Shown here: piece after piece, positions 53,112-62,302 of the stretch
Layout: every line of letters starts with the position of its first letter
Numbering within the stretch: position 1 is the first letter of the stretch
From: Thalassospira xiamenensis M-5 = DSM 17429
GTDB lineage: Bacteria; Pseudomonadota; Alphaproteobacteria; Rhodospirillales; Thalassospiraceae
Assembly (NCBI RefSeq): GCF_000300235.2
Contig: NZ_CP004388.1
Coordinates: 96,001-160,000 of the forward strand
Direction: 5' to 3'
DNA length: 64,000 bases
Made by a program: the position numbers and the translations under genes
Notes under the pieces: model-generated
Seen by the model: the letters and a program-made list of their open reading frames with translations, nothing else
Told to the model about the DNA's origin: nothing
The model's database searches: none

Positions 53112-54539
53112 CTAGCCGAATTTCAGCAGGAAGCGGACGAGCTTGCGAGTCTTTTCGCTAAACAGGCTGGGTGTGTACCACGCCCCGGCAACGCGTTTGG
53201 ACAATTCGCCAAGAGTCGGATAAGGCGCGATCATTCCGGCAATCGCCCCGATTTTCATTTTCTGGGATATGGCCAGCGACCAGAGGCCGATAAGTTCCCC
53301 GGCTTGGTGACCAACAATACCGGCACCAAGGATTTTACCGCGTGTTGTGGTCACGATTTTGATAAAGCCTTTGGTTCGGGCTTCGGCCCGTGCGCGATCA
53401 TTTTCCGCGTATTGCCAGGTAACGACCCTGATTGCATCGCCAAATTTTTCGCGTGCGGCGGTTTCGCTTAAACCGACCTGTGCCAATTCCGGATTGGTAT
53501 AAGTCACCCATGGAACCGCTTTGTGATCGACTTTGGCTGGCAGGCGGAACAAGGCGTTACGAATCACAATGCCAGCATCGTAACCCGCCATATGGGTAAA
53601 TTGCAGACCACCTGTGACATCGCCAATGGCAAAGATTTTGGAATTGCTGGTGCGTAATCGTTTGTCGACGTTGATCCCGCGCGCGCTGTATGTCACCCCG
53701 GCCGCGTCGAGGCCAAGATCATCGATAGTCGGTTTTCGTCCTGTCGCAATCAGAAGGTGGCTGCCTTCGATGGTGATATCTGCACCGTCATGCTCGATGA
53801 TAACGCGTATCTGATCGCCATGTGTCTCCACCCGCTTGGTTTTGACCTTTTCATACAGGCTTATGCCAGAAGACTCGATCATATCGCGAACCACAGCCAC
53901 AAGATCGGGATCGTCCTTTGGCAGGATCGTTGCCATTTCGATTACGGTGACTTTTGCGCCAAGCTGCTGGTGTGCCTGTGCCATTTCAAGGCCGATGGGG
54001 CCACCGCCAATGATGATCAGGTGATCAGGGCAAATCCGGTTTTCAAAGATGGTTTCGTTGGTAAAATACGGGACGGCGTCAATCCCGTCGATTGGTGGAA
54101 CGGCTGCACGTGACCCGGTCGCAATCACAAACCGTTTGGCGTGAATGCGTTTGCCGTCGGCGATGACCTCGTTCGGGCCGGTAAAATGTGCTTTGGCCTC
54201 GATAACCCGACAGCCGAGTTTTTCAAATCTTTCAACCGAGTCATGCGGTGCAATACCAGCGATGACAGAATGGACATGATCCATGGCGCGCGCAAAGTCG
54301 ATTGCCAACGGGCCGGTGTCGATACCAAATTGAAATGCTGTCCGGGCATTCTCGGCCGCGTGTGCCGCAGCCAGCAATGCCTTGGACGGAACGCAACCGG
54401 TATTCAGGCAGTCGCCGCCCATCTTGCCCTTTTCTATCAGGACAACATCGGCACCCATCTGGACCGCGCCGGCAGCAACCGAAAGCCCGCCTGATCCGGC
54501 GCCAATGATACAGATGTCTGTTTTGATTATGTCGCTCAT
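53112..54539 (-). CDS. FAD-dependent pyridine nucleotide-disulfide oxidoreductase (MerA/Lpd-like)
   Basis: A 475-residue flavoprotein. FAD loop CIIGAGSGGLSVAAGA is at the N-terminus, the redox-active disulfide is GGDCLNTGCVPSKAL near residues 41-55, the NAD(P) loop is IIGGGPIGLEMAQAH near 175, and the second FAD motif is KIFAIGDVTGG. At the C-terminus the usual catalytic His of lipoamide dehydrogenase is replaced by Tyr (IAPYPTLGEL), as in mercuric-reductase-like proteins, so ordinary lipoamide dehydrogenase activity is doubtful. It overlaps the TVP38-family gene (ATGA at 54536-54539), a pairing seen in several bacteria. Substrate unknown. Confidence 0.9.
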   Translation of the reverse strand: MSDIIKTDICIIGAGSGGLSVAAGAVQMGADVVLIEKGKMGGDCLNTGCVPSKALLAAAHAAENARTAFQFGIDTGPLAIDFARAMDHVHSVIAGIAPHDSVERFEKLGCRVIEAKAHFTGPNEVIADGKRIHAKRFVIATGSRAAVPPIDGIDAVPYFTNETIFENRICPDHLIIIGGGPIGLEMAQAHQQLGAKVTVIEMATILPKDDPDLVAVVRDMIESSGISLYEKVKTKRVETHGDQIRVIIEHDGADITIEGSHLLIATGRKPTIDDLGLDAAGVTYSARGINVDKRLRTSNSKIFAIGDVTGGLQFTHMAGYDAGIVIRNALFRLPAKVDHKAVPWVTYTNPELAQVGLSETAAREKFGDAIRVVTWQYAENDRARAEARTKGFIKIVTTTRGKILGAGIVGHQAGELIGLWSLAISQKMKIGAIAGMIAPYPTLGELSKRVAGAWYTPSLFSEKTRKLVRFLLKFG

Positions 54540-55327
54540 CGGGTGTTTGCCCCGCTATCGCGGTTACGGAATTTTTTATAGGCCACCGGGATCATTGCCA
54601 GCACAGCCAGGCCGATGATCGGGGTTAGAATGCGGGGTTCAAAAATAATGCCAAGATCGGGAGTCTTGCCCTGATCAAACAGTGCACCCAAACCATCCCC
54701 GATTGAAACATACACAAAGGTGCCCGGGATAATTCCAACCGCCGTACCCACAACAAATGACCGAAATTTTACCCCCAGCAGAGCCGGGACCAGATTAACC
54801 AGCCAGAACGGAAATAACGGTACAAGCCGCAGGACCATAAGGTAGCTGAATGCGTTTTCGGCAAAGCCAGCTTCCATTTTACGGATTGCACTTCCGGCCT
54901 TGGCACGCATGAGGTCATAAAAGGCATAGCGCGCGGCAAGATAAACGACTGTTGCGCCAATGGTCGCGGCAATCACGACATAACCCGTGCCCAGCCACGC
55001 TCCGAACAGAAACCCGCCAACAATGGTCAGTATCGACCCCACCGGAAGCGACAGGGCAACGGCAATGGCGTAGCCCGCCATAAAGGTAGCAACGCTCAGA
55101 ACCGGATTATCTGCGACAAAATTCTGCAAAATATCGCGATTTTCGCGCAGGGTTTCGAACGATAAATAATCCACCGCACCAAATAGCCACGCGAGCACCA
55201 ATCCGGCAAACAGGATCGAGACCGGCAGAAATTTGCGCCAAAGTGGCGTTCTGACGCTGGTGGCTTGCCCGGACTTGAAATGATCTTTGGTCGTGTGCTC
55301 TGACGTCATTGAATGTGTCTTGGTCAT
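54536..55327 (-). CDS. TVP38/TMEM64 (VTT/DedA-like) membrane protein
   Basis: A 263-residue polytopic protein. A hydrophilic N-terminal tail of about 30 residues precedes TM1 (FLPVSILFAGLVLAWLFG). The VTT domain includes GSILTIVGGFLFGAWLGTGY and FSYLMVLRLVPLFPFWLVNL, the reentrant R-x-x-P-x-x-P region, followed by IPGTFVYVSIG. Members are lipid scramblases or transporter-like. It is translationally coupled to the flavoprotein gene downstream, so the two likely act together. Confidence 0.92.
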   Translation of the reverse strand: MTKTHSMTSEHTTKDHFKSGQATSVRTPLWRKFLPVSILFAGLVLAWLFGAVDYLSFETLRENRDILQNFVADNPVLSVATFMAGYAIAVALSLPVGSILTIVGGFLFGAWLGTGYVVIAATIGATVVYLAARYAFYDLMRAKAGSAIRKMEAGFAENAFSYLMVLRLVPLFPFWLVNLVPALLGVKFRSFVVGTAVGIIPGTFVYVSIGDGLGALFDQGKTPDLGIIFEPRILTPIIGLAVLAMIPVAYKKFRNRDSGANTR

Positions 55328-55511
55328 TGATTTTACTGTCTTAACCGCCTCTCTGAGGGAAGCGGCTTTTAAAGGATTGCATGTCTTGGCCGAACAATAG
55401 AGCGAAAAAGCACGAGATGCTTATGAACTGCTTTCACCATTGCGTGAGGCCACCAGGAAACTCCCATATGGATTCAAAGACGGACAGGTATGATTGTCGG
55501 GTGCGTGATGC

Positions 55512-55540
55512 TTGACGTCGGGGAAACCAAGTCGTATCGT
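55512..55540 (+). promoter_or_regulatory. Promoter of the metZ leader
   Basis: TTGACG (55512-55517) and TATCGT (55535-55540) are 17 bases apart. The predicted start at about 55547 falls directly before the riboswitch aptamer. Confidence 0.7.
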
Positions 55541-55548
55541 CGGGTTTC

Positions 55549-55600
55549 TTCGTGGGATTTGTCGACCGGCTTGCGACCACGTAAAAAATCGCTAAAGAGG
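55549..55600 (+). promoter_or_regulatory. SAM-II riboswitch
   Basis: CGTGG (55551-55555) pairs with CCACG (55577-55581) as P1. GATTTG follows the first strand and CGGCTTGC the loop; the 3' part TAAAAAATCGCTAAAGAGG supplies the pseudoknot strand. This matches the conserved SAM-II (metA) pattern GAUUU...CUUGC...CGCUAAA. It senses S-adenosylmethionine to lower metZ expression. Confidence 0.9.
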
Positions 55601-55616
55601 GTAATCGTGGCTTCGG

Positions 55617-55648
55617 CCCTGACCCATCGTGCCGGTCAGGGTTTTTTT
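55617..55648 (+). terminator. Terminator between SAM-II aptamer and metZ
   Basis: CCCTGACC (55617-55624) pairs with GGTCAGGG (55634-55641), followed by TTTTTTT. It lies before the metZ start, so it should stop transcription of the gene when favoured. Confidence 0.88.
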
Positions 55649-55693
55649 GTGTCCGGGTCATCCCAATATGACCGGGCATATAGGAGCAAGACG

Positions 55694-56896
55694 ATGACAA
55701 CCGAAAAAAAGGCTTCTGATAAATGGCGTGCGGCTACCCGTGCAGTTCGCGGCGGCACGGCGCGTAGCGGGTTTAATGAAACCTCCGAAGCCATTTTTAT
55801 GAATTCCGGCTATGTCTATGACAGTGCTGCCGAGGCTGAAGCATCTTTTGATGGTACCGGCCCGGAACGCTTTGTGTATTCGCGTTTTGCCAACCCGACG
55901 GTGGGGATGTTCGAAGAACGTCTGGCGCTGCTCGAAGGTGCCGCATATTGCCGTGCAACCGCATCTGGCATGTCTGCGGTTTGGAATGCCCTGATCGCGT
56001 GCACAAAGGCAGGCGGCCGTGTTGTTGGTTCGCGGGCACTTTTCGGTTCGTGCGAGTTTATCCTGACGACCCTTTTGCCCCGGTTCGGGGTTGAAACCGA
56101 ACTGGTGGACGGCACAGACCATGCTGCGTGGGAAAAGGCATTGTCGAAACCGGCTGATGCCGTTTTCCTTGAAACGCCGTCCAACCCGACATTGGAAGTC
56201 ATCGATATCGCATTTGTTGCCGATCTGGCGCATAAGGCCGGTGCCAAGGTTGTTGTTGATAACGTTTTTGCGACACCGATCCTGCAAAAGCCGATGGAAT
56301 TGGGCGCTGACATTGTTGTCTATTCCGCGACCAAGCATATCGATGGTCAGGGACGCTGTCTTGGTGGCGCGATCCTTTTCAATGACAAGGAATGGCACGA
56401 TAACCACCTGACAACGTTCCTGCGTCACACCGGTCCCAGTATGAGCCCGTTCAACGCATGGGTTCTGCTTAAAGGTCTCGAAACGCTTGGTCTGCGTGTT
56501 GATCAGCATATTCGCAATGCAACAGCACTTGCCGGGTTCCTTTCGGAACAGCCGCAGGTATCGCGCGTTATCTATCCAGGGCTCGAAAGCCATCCGCAAT
56601 ATGAACTGGCGATGAAACAGATGTCGGGGCGTGGTGGGGGATTGATCGCGATCGAGCTTGCCGGTGGAAAGTCGGCTGCTTTTTCGTTGCTCGATAATCT
56701 TCAGCTTATTGATATTTCGAACAATCTTGGTGATGCCAAAAGCCTTGCGACCCATCCGTGGACCACGACCCACCAACGTGTTCCGGCTGAAGACAAGATC
56801 ACTATGGGCATTACCGAGGGCATGCTGCGATTGTCTGTCGGTCTCGAAGATATTGATGATCTGAAAGAAGATCTGTCTGCCGCGTTGCGCGTATAA
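55694..56896 (+). CDS. metZ: O-succinylhomoserine sulfhydrylase
   Basis: A 400-residue PLP enzyme of the Cys/Met metabolism family making homocysteine from O-succinylhomoserine and sulfide. ETSEAIFMNSGYVYDSA and SRFANPTVGMFEERLALLEG are substrate/PLP-phosphate regions near 30-80. FLETPSNPTLEVIDI and VVDNVFATPILQKP hold the PLP-contacting Asp; the Schiff-base Lys is in VYSATKHIDGQGR near 215. RLSVGLEDIDDL closes the fold. ATG 55694 has TAGGAG upstream. It is controlled by the SAM-II riboswitch and terminator. Confidence 0.96.
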   Translation: MTTEKKASDKWRAATRAVRGGTARSGFNETSEAIFMNSGYVYDSAAEAEASFDGTGPERFVYSRFANPTVGMFEERLALLEGAAYCRATASGMSAVWNALIACTKAGGRVVGSRALFGSCEFILTTLLPRFGVETELVDGTDHAAWEKALSKPADAVFLETPSNPTLEVIDIAFVADLAHKAGAKVVVDNVFATPILQKPMELGADIVVYSATKHIDGQGRCLGGAILFNDKEWHDNHLTTFLRHTGPSMSPFNAWVLLKGLETLGLRVDQHIRNATALAGFLSEQPQVSRVIYPGLESHPQYELAMKQMSGRGGGLIAIELAGGKSAAFSLLDNLQLIDISNNLGDAKSLATHPWTTTHQRVPAEDKITMGITEGMLRLSVGLEDIDDLKEDLSAALRV

Positions 56897-56928
56897 CAGT
56901 AAGCAGGTTCGGCGATATGCCTATGTCA

Positions 56929-56958
56929 GGCGGTCCGTATCTGCGCGGGCCGCCTTTT
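56929..56958 (+). terminator. Terminator of metZ
   Basis: GGCGG (56929-56933) with CCGCC (56950-56954), plus inner CC/GG pairs, followed by TTTT; 33 bases after the metZ stop. Confidence 0.75.
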
Positions 56959-57110
56959 GCTTAGCCGCTAAAATACGTGATCGGGATGGCAAATTGGTGG
57001 CAGACATCTGGCACTTGGGGCATTGACTGTCTAAATATGACCTAGGTAAAGCAAAAAAGCGCAACGCCCTTGGCAGAAGGAACGCAATAAGAATTGGCCT
57101 GGAGTTTTGC

Positions 57111-57503
57111 ATGTATTCATCCGTGACCCGAGACATAAAAGTATCCGTGCAACCTGTGTTCCTTGACGAACAGTCAGACCCGGACACCCATCGTTATGTC
57201 TGGGCCTATCGGGTTGTCATCGAAAATCATGGCCCGAAAACAGTACAACTTTTGAACCGTTACTGGCGTATTACCGATTCCCGGGGATCAACCCAGGAAG
57301 TCCGGGGATCAGGTGTGGTCGGCGAGCAGCCGGTTCTGGCAAGTGGCGAAAGTTTCAATTACACAAGCGGCGCGCCATTGGCGACGCCAAGCGGTTTCAT
57401 GGTTGGGACATATGAAATGACTGACATGGATGGAAACCGGTTTGATATTGAAATCCCGGCATTTTCGCTCGACAGTCCGCATAGCAAGCGCACACTTAAT
57501 TAA
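57111..57503 (+). CDS. apaG: ApaG protein
   Basis: A 130-residue single-domain beta-sandwich protein. [43 protein letters not shown] and [21 protein letters not shown] are the family core with the Gly-rich GxGVVGxxP loop. ApaG affects Co2+/Mg2+ resistance and is the bacterial relative of F-box-associated domains; the mechanism is unclear. It follows metZ as in many alphaproteobacteria. TGGAG precedes the start. Confidence 0.96.
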   Translation: MYSSVTRDIKVSVQPVFLDEQSDPDTHRYVWAYRVVIENHGPKTVQLLNRYWRITDSRGSTQEVRGSGVVGEQPVLASGESFNYTSGAPLATPSGFMVGTYEMTDMDGNRFDIEIPAFSLDSPHSKRTLN

Positions 57504-57566
57504 ACGAACCAAGATCAGGGTCGGGAGCACATGACCCACAGGACAGAATTATAAAGAGGAAGCCAA

Positions 57567-58157
57567 ATGTGCAGCGAAACCAGCGCCGTTAAACGCCCAT
57601 CGCAAGAAGAAGCAGAAGAAGCCGTTCGTACCCTGCTTCGTTGGGCAGGAGATGATCCTGATCGTGAAGGACTGCGTGGAACGCCAGACCGTGTTGTGAG
57701 GTCTTACGGTGAATTTTTCGCAGGTTACCAGCAGGATCCGGCAGAAATTTTACGTCGCACCTTCGAGGAAACCGACGGCTATGACGAGATGGTCGTGCTG
57801 CGTGATATCCGTGTTGAGTCCTATTGTGAACATCACATGGTGCCGATTATCGGTGTTGCGCATGTCGCCTATCTGCCGCGCCGCCGGGTCGTTGGCATTT
57901 CCAAGCTGGCCCGTGTCGTCGAAGTTTACGCAAAGCGCCTGCAGATTCAGGAAAAAATGACCGCACAGGTCGCCAATACCATTCAGGAAGAACTTGATCC
58001 GCTGGGTGTTGCCGTCGTGATTGACGCCAACCATCAATGCATGAGCACACGCGGCATTCACAAGACCGGGGTGTCGATGGTGACCAGCCGGATGCTTGGG
58101 GCGTTTCGCGATGATCCGATCACCCGGCGCGAGTTTTTCGCGATGATCGGTCGATAG
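57567..58157 (+). CDS. folE: GTP cyclohydrolase I
   Basis: A 196-residue enzyme forming 7,8-dihydroneopterin triphosphate from GTP for folate synthesis, a toroidal decamer. Zinc and catalytic residues appear in [13 protein letters not shown] (Cys, His, His) and [14 protein letters not shown] (Cys). [20 protein letters not shown] is the typical middle segment. GAGGAAGCC precedes ATG 57567. It is 63 bases after apaG; a short hairpin terminator follows. Confidence 0.97.
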   Translation: MCSETSAVKRPSQEEAEEAVRTLLRWAGDDPDREGLRGTPDRVVRSYGEFFAGYQQDPAEILRRTFEETDGYDEMVVLRDIRVESYCEHHMVPIIGVAHVAYLPRRRVVGISKLARVVEVYAKRLQIQEKMTAQVANTIQEELDPLGVAVVIDANHQCMSTRGIHKTGVSMVTSRMLGAFRDDPITRREFFAMIGR

Positions 58158-58181
58158 GGTTTATTTCGAATATAATGAATA

Positions 58182-58208
58182 GAGGCCGCCTTTCGGGGTG
58201 GCCTTTGT
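58182..58208 (+). terminator. Terminator of folE
   Basis: AGGCCGCC and GGTGGCCT pair around TTTCGG with one mismatch (58182-58204), followed by TTTG; a moderate intrinsic terminator 25 bases after the stop. Confidence 0.65.
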
Positions 58209-58368
58209 CATATGCACGGTTATGTTCAGTCGGCACGAAACTGCTGATGGCAGGATTTGCAGGTTTGCAGCACGTTGCGGAATGCATCGTTAAACTGACC
58301 AGCATTGTCGCTGCCACTTGGAAACAGTTAGGTAAAAGCCGATCCTGCATGGCTGCTGATTTTATCCG

Positions 58369-59223
58369 TCATACCCCAAAACGGGCGAGAATGCGATCCA
58401 CGGAACCGACATAAGACCCACCGAAAAGACGAACATGCACCAGAAGCGGGTAAAGGTTGTAAAGTTCACGGCGTTCTTCAAAGAAGCCCGGCAGGATCGG
58501 GAAAATTTCCGAATACCGATCAAAGAATGCAGGTGTAAGGTCACCAAACAATGTGCCGAAGGAAAGCTCGATCTCCCGATCACCAAAATAAACTGCCGGA
58601 TCAACCAATCCGGCGATCTTTCCCTGTTGGCACAGAATGTTGCCACCCCACAGATCGCCATGCAGCAAGGATGGTTTGCAGTCTGATGGCAAAAGACCAC
58701 CAAGTTTGGCCGACAGGGTTTCGATCCGTGATAAAAAATGCCCTGGCAGTCGTCCGCAATTTGCTGCCTGCTGGGCCATGTAAAGCAGACGGTGATCGCG
58801 AAAGAAGGTGATCCAGTCGACCGTAAGGGGATTGGGCTGATCAAGGCCGCCAATAAGCGTGTCAAAGGACAACCCAAACCGGCCTTGTGTAACCTGATGT
58901 TGACTGGCCAATAGAACGGCAAGGTCACTTTGAACCTGACCATTCATGTGACCATCATTTTCTATGAAATGCATGATCAGCAACCCGGGCTCGGCATGTA
59001 ACACGGCCGGAAATGGAATGGGGGAATGAGTGCCCAGATAGTCAAGCATCCGGCCTTCAATTTCCAGATTTGCCTCACCGCCCTGCTTGATGACGAGTTT
59101 ACGACCATCGCGAAGATCGGCCCGCTTCACATCGGAAACGCACCCTCCCGAAAGCTGGTGATAGGCCGCAACCTCGCTTCCGGCAATGTCTTTAATCCGT
59201 TGTGTAATCACCGGCGATGCCAT
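58369..59223 (-). CDS. Fructosamine kinase family protein
   Basis: A 284-residue aminoglycoside-phosphotransferase-like kinase. The ATP Lys is in GRKLVIKQGGEA, the catalytic loop is LLHGDLWGGNIL near residue 188 and the metal-binding Asp is in GLVDPAVYFGDREIEL. FFEERRELYNLYPLLVHVRL is the closing helix pattern. Family members phosphorylate glycated amines (ketoamine repair). It ends three bases before the phosphatase gene start region on the same strand, so the pair is probably co-expressed; this fits ribulosamine/phosphatase pairings reported in bacteria. Confidence 0.92.
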   Translation of the reverse strand: MASPVITQRIKDIAGSEVAAYHQLSGGCVSDVKRADLRDGRKLVIKQGGEANLEIEGRMLDYLGTHSPIPFPAVLHAEPGLLIMHFIENDGHMNGQVQSDLAVLLASQHQVTQGRFGLSFDTLIGGLDQPNPLTVDWITFFRDHRLLYMAQQAANCGRLPGHFLSRIETLSAKLGGLLPSDCKPSLLHGDLWGGNILCQQGKIAGLVDPAVYFGDREIELSFGTLFGDLTPAFFDRYSEIFPILPGFFEERRELYNLYPLLVHVRLFGGSYVGSVDRILARFGV

Positions 59224-59226
59224 CGC

Positions 59227-59703
59227 TCAAATTCCATGCTTTTCCCTGATGTGAGTTAGCAAGGCACCTGACGTTTCCTCAATCATATCAAAAACCGATT
59301 TGAAGCCGTTTGCTCCACCATAATAGGGATCAGGAACGCTTTGTCCTTTACGGTTCGGGTGGTAATCCAAAAACAGTTCCAGCTTATCGCGATACTGGGT
59401 GGGACATTGGTTTTGCATATCGGCCAGATGTCCGTCATCCATTGCAAGGATGTAATCAAACTCGCTGTAATCACTTGAAGTGATTTTACGAGATCGGATC
59501 AGGGACAGGTCATAACCGCGACTGGCGGCCATTTCGCGTGATCGCGGATCAGCCTGTTCACCGGCGTGATATCCCGAAAGGCCGCAGCTATCGACTTTGA
59601 TGGCATCATCCATCCCTGCTTTGCCGACCATGGTCTTGAAAATGCCATCGGCGGTGGGAGAACGGCATATATTGCCGGTACAGACAAACAGAACTTTAAT
59701 CAC
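59227..59703 (-). CDS. Low-molecular-weight protein-tyrosine-phosphatase
   Basis: A 158-residue phosphatase. The P-loop VCTGNICRSPTADGIF (C-x5-R-S) is near residue 7, and the general acid Asp sits in VPDPYYGGANGF near 125. GTG 59703 gives the standard VIKVLFVCTGN start with GGAAAG upstream. It precedes the fructosamine kinase gene on the same strand. LMW phosphatases beside fructosamine kinases may act on phosphorylated sugar-amines or on Tyr-phosphorylated proteins. Confidence 0.92.
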   Translation of the reverse strand: MIKVLFVCTGNICRSPTADGIFKTMVGKAGMDDAIKVDSCGLSGYHAGEQADPRSREMAASRGYDLSLIRSRKITSSDYSEFDYILAMDDGHLADMQNQCPTQYRDKLELFLDYHPNRKGQSVPDPYYGGANGFKSVFDMIEETSGALLTHIREKHGI

Positions 59704-59900
59704 GATATAGGCTTTCCGTTGGGTCGGGACCTTGCCAGACTGGCACATTCGGTGCCTTCGGCGCAATGATATCTACGGTAACTGCGCGAAACACCAAATG
59801 ATCAATGTAACAGCTTCGTGACATTTTCTACGATAAGCTGACAGCCATCTCATATGTTTGTATGATCGCGCCAAGTGGCGGTTCAAAAATGTGATTGGTA

Positions 59901-60860
59901 ATGCAGGAATTCGTTTCGTTTGGTTTGCATATCGCCCTGATCCGGCAGTTGGCGTGGTTGCCAAAGGGATATGATCTTGTGCCGGAAGGCACGGTCATCA
60001 CCAGTGCTCGCCTGCGCAGCATTCTGCTTGCTCTTGAAGAAGCTAACGGGCCTTCGGTATTGGTGCGGCTGGGGCGTCATCTGGCGCTTAAGGAACAGCA
60101 ACCGGTTTTGACCATGTTGCGCCAGGGGGCAACGCCCGAATTGATCGCGGATCGCTGGCATCGGCTTGAAGGTTATTCCCATGCCCGCAGTCGCACCGAT
60201 TATCAGGCCGCCGGCAAATCATTGACCCTGCATCGTGGTGCTGTCCGTGGCCAGCCGCCCGCACGGGTCGAAAACCTTTTAATGCATGGTTTCATGGTTG
60301 GTCTGCTCGAAGCGGTCGGTGTCGAAAATGTCAGCAGCGCAATCCTGCCCAGCCATGGTCCTTCCATTCCGGTGATCCGAAATGGAAAACTGATCAAGAA
60401 ACTCGATTTTGCCGGGCGCGCTTTACGTTTTCGCATCAGTTGGCAAAGCTATGTCGCGATTTCATCGGGCTATCCCTTTATGGCGAATATGCCCGGAACG
60501 GCGCCGACCGTCGGGAACAGTCGACCGGTCGTGCAAAAGCTTTGCGCTGTGCTTGAACATGATATCGGGCGCAGCTGGACGATTGAAGATGTTGCCAATG
60601 CGCTAGATACATCTGGCCGAACTTTGCAGCGTCGCTTGCAACAGGCCAACAGCCGTTTTTCCGATCTCCTGCGTCTGATGCGGGTACGCGAGGCGTGCCG
60701 CCTTCTGGCTGGCACCAGCCTGATGGTTGGTGAAATCGGATTTTGGTGCGGTTTTACCGACAATGCGCATTTCAGCCGTGATTTCCGTCGTCTGGTGGGG
60801 ATGCCTCCTTCGGTGTATCGCGAAGCCAGTCTTGGTCATGCCGGTCTGACGCGCGCCTGA
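59901..60860 (+). CDS. AraC-family regulator
   Basis: A 319-residue regulator. The N-terminal 200 residues resemble the AraC-type arabinose-binding-like/OruR-type region (LVPEGTVITSARLRSILLALEEANG). The C-terminal 100 residues are a double helix-turn-helix: WTIEDVANALDTSGRTLQRRL and EIGFWCGFTDNAHFSRDFRR, closing with GMPPSVYRE. ATG 59901 and TTG 59895 are possible starts, neither with a clear ribosome site. It lies 97 bases before an unknown gene on the same strand that it may control. Confidence 0.9.
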   Translation: MQEFVSFGLHIALIRQLAWLPKGYDLVPEGTVITSARLRSILLALEEANGPSVLVRLGRHLALKEQQPVLTMLRQGATPELIADRWHRLEGYSHARSRTDYQAAGKSLTLHRGAVRGQPPARVENLLMHGFMVGLLEAVGVENVSSAILPSHGPSIPVIRNGKLIKKLDFAGRALRFRISWQSYVAISSGYPFMANMPGTAPTVGNSRPVVQKLCAVLEHDIGRSWTIEDVANALDTSGRTLQRRLQQANSRFSDLLRLMRVREACRLLAGTSLMVGEIGFWCGFTDNAHFSRDFRRLVGMPPSVYREASLGHAGLTRA

Positions 60861-60957
60861 TTAAATTGCGGCGGCGATTGACCGGTCTGGTTTCCTTGGG
60901 TATCAGCACGACAGCAACCATTGCGCCACTATCGCCGCCCAGATTGCGAGGCTATCC

Positions 60958-62220
60958 ATGACTGATACATCCGCAACCGATCAGTATGCAGGTTTCCTGC
61001 CACCATTTTTCCGGGATCGCCCGGATGCAGAGGATGTGATGATCCGGACCTGGAAGGTCGGGGATCCGCTTGGCGATCATGATGTGCCTGAATTACCAGC
61101 ACCGATTGCCATGTTCTTTGATCTGGTTGCAGCTGCCGCTGAGCGGGCCGGGTCAAACGGATTTGCCCATTTGTGGCTGGATCGCCATCCGCATGAACAA
61201 CCGGGTTGGCGGCTTTCTGTTGGCCATGTCGGTTCTGCCGATGAACTTGATGCCGCTATTGCCAAACCCCTTGCCCGGCTGGGGGGGGCCATGGCGATGG
61301 CTCTGATCGAAACCGAAAGCTGGCATGTGACCCGTCCGCTTTGGCGCAAGCGCGCCGAACCGGTGCGTCTGACCTTCTGGGGGGCATTTGGCAAACACGC
61401 GCGCAGCTTGATCGGCCATCGGGATGCCGCCGGTTATTATCAGCCAATAGGGGCGGGCCTGCGGTCCGATCATGTGTTTGCCGCATTGCCATTGCTTGAA
61501 GATATGCTGGGCGATCCGTTTTTGCGCGATGGTATGGGATTTGAAGACGCGCTTCGTATCGGCATGTCGCTTGGGCGGGCGCACCTGCTTGAAAGCTGGA
61601 TCGAAGCTGGCGGCGCGGAAAAGGAACCCTATTTCAGACCGATGCAAATCTGGCATCAGGCATGGCTTGCCAATGCTCTGATCGATCCGGCGGTGGCCAC
61701 TCTTGCAATGTCGGCTCAGCCCCCGATGCCCGCCCTTGATTTTGATCGCAAAGCAGATCCGGAAACGCGGCGTGCCGCGCTTGACGATCTTTCTGGCTGG
61801 CTAACAGCGGTGTTTTTCAATGATGCCAATCCGGCTCTTCGCAATGCGTTCATTGCCGGGGTGCAAAATGCCGTCTGGCTTGATCCCGATTTGCAGCAAT
61901 ATGTTCAGCCCCAACAACGTGCCGAAATTCTGCAAGGCTTGATGCCCTATTGCCGCTGGTTCCTTGCGATGGCGCTTTATAACCATCTCGGTAATCTTGC
62001 TGCGGGGACTGCGCGTAAAGATCAGGTCGTATTTTACGCAGCCCTTGTCGAAGCCCTGCCGGAACTCTCGCCCTTGGGTGAATTTGCGACCCAGCGCGAT
62101 ATAGAGCAGCACATCATCCGTATTGATGCCGCACGGGCGGCTTCGGCACTCGATACACTGGTGCTGCCATTTTGCGATCTGCTGATGCCGCGTCTTAAAC
62201 TCGATGCGGTGCGCGCCTAG
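60958..62220 (+). CDS. Uncharacterised 420-residue protein
   Basis: A soluble, acidic-looking protein with no signal peptide or membrane segment. I recognise no domain. Visible features: Trp/His-rich segments (FAHLWLDRHPHEQPGWRLS, ESWHVTRPLWRKRAEPVRLT), repeated Ala/Leu-rich helices, and late PYCRWFLAMALYNHLGN. No obvious catalytic loop such as a P-loop, GxSxG or zinc motif is seen. It uses the same codon style as its neighbours, so recent transfer is unlikely. The terminator after it (62249-62287) and the AraC gene before it suggest a regulated single gene. Function unknown. Confidence 0.8.
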   Translation: MTDTSATDQYAGFLPPFFRDRPDAEDVMIRTWKVGDPLGDHDVPELPAPIAMFFDLVAAAAERAGSNGFAHLWLDRHPHEQPGWRLSVGHVGSADELDAAIAKPLARLGGAMAMALIETESWHVTRPLWRKRAEPVRLTFWGAFGKHARSLIGHRDAAGYYQPIGAGLRSDHVFAALPLLEDMLGDPFLRDGMGFEDALRIGMSLGRAHLLESWIEAGGAEKEPYFRPMQIWHQAWLANALIDPAVATLAMSAQPPMPALDFDRKADPETRRAALDDLSGWLTAVFFNDANPALRNAFIAGVQNAVWLDPDLQQYVQPQQRAEILQGLMPYCRWFLAMALYNHLGNLAAGTARKDQVVFYAALVEALPELSPLGEFATQRDIEQHIIRIDAARAASALDTLVLPFCDLLMPRLKLDAVRA

Positions 62221-62248
62221 CTTTGCATTGAGTGAAGCACTCAAAATA

Positions 62249-62287
62249 AAAGGTCCGCTGAGGGTATCCGGCGGACCTTTCTTTTGG
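62249..62287 (+). terminator. Terminator of the 420-residue gene
   Basis: AAAGGTCCGC pairs with GCGGACCTTT (62271-62280) around TGAGGGTATCCG, followed by TTTT. Confidence 0.85.
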
Positions 62288-62302
62288 CGATAAGGCGCTT
62301 GC

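Noticed and set aside
55490..55693. Upstream extension of MetZ
   Set aside because: It would translate the promoter, SAM-II aptamer and terminator; the TAGGAG site and ATG 55694 fit the family start.
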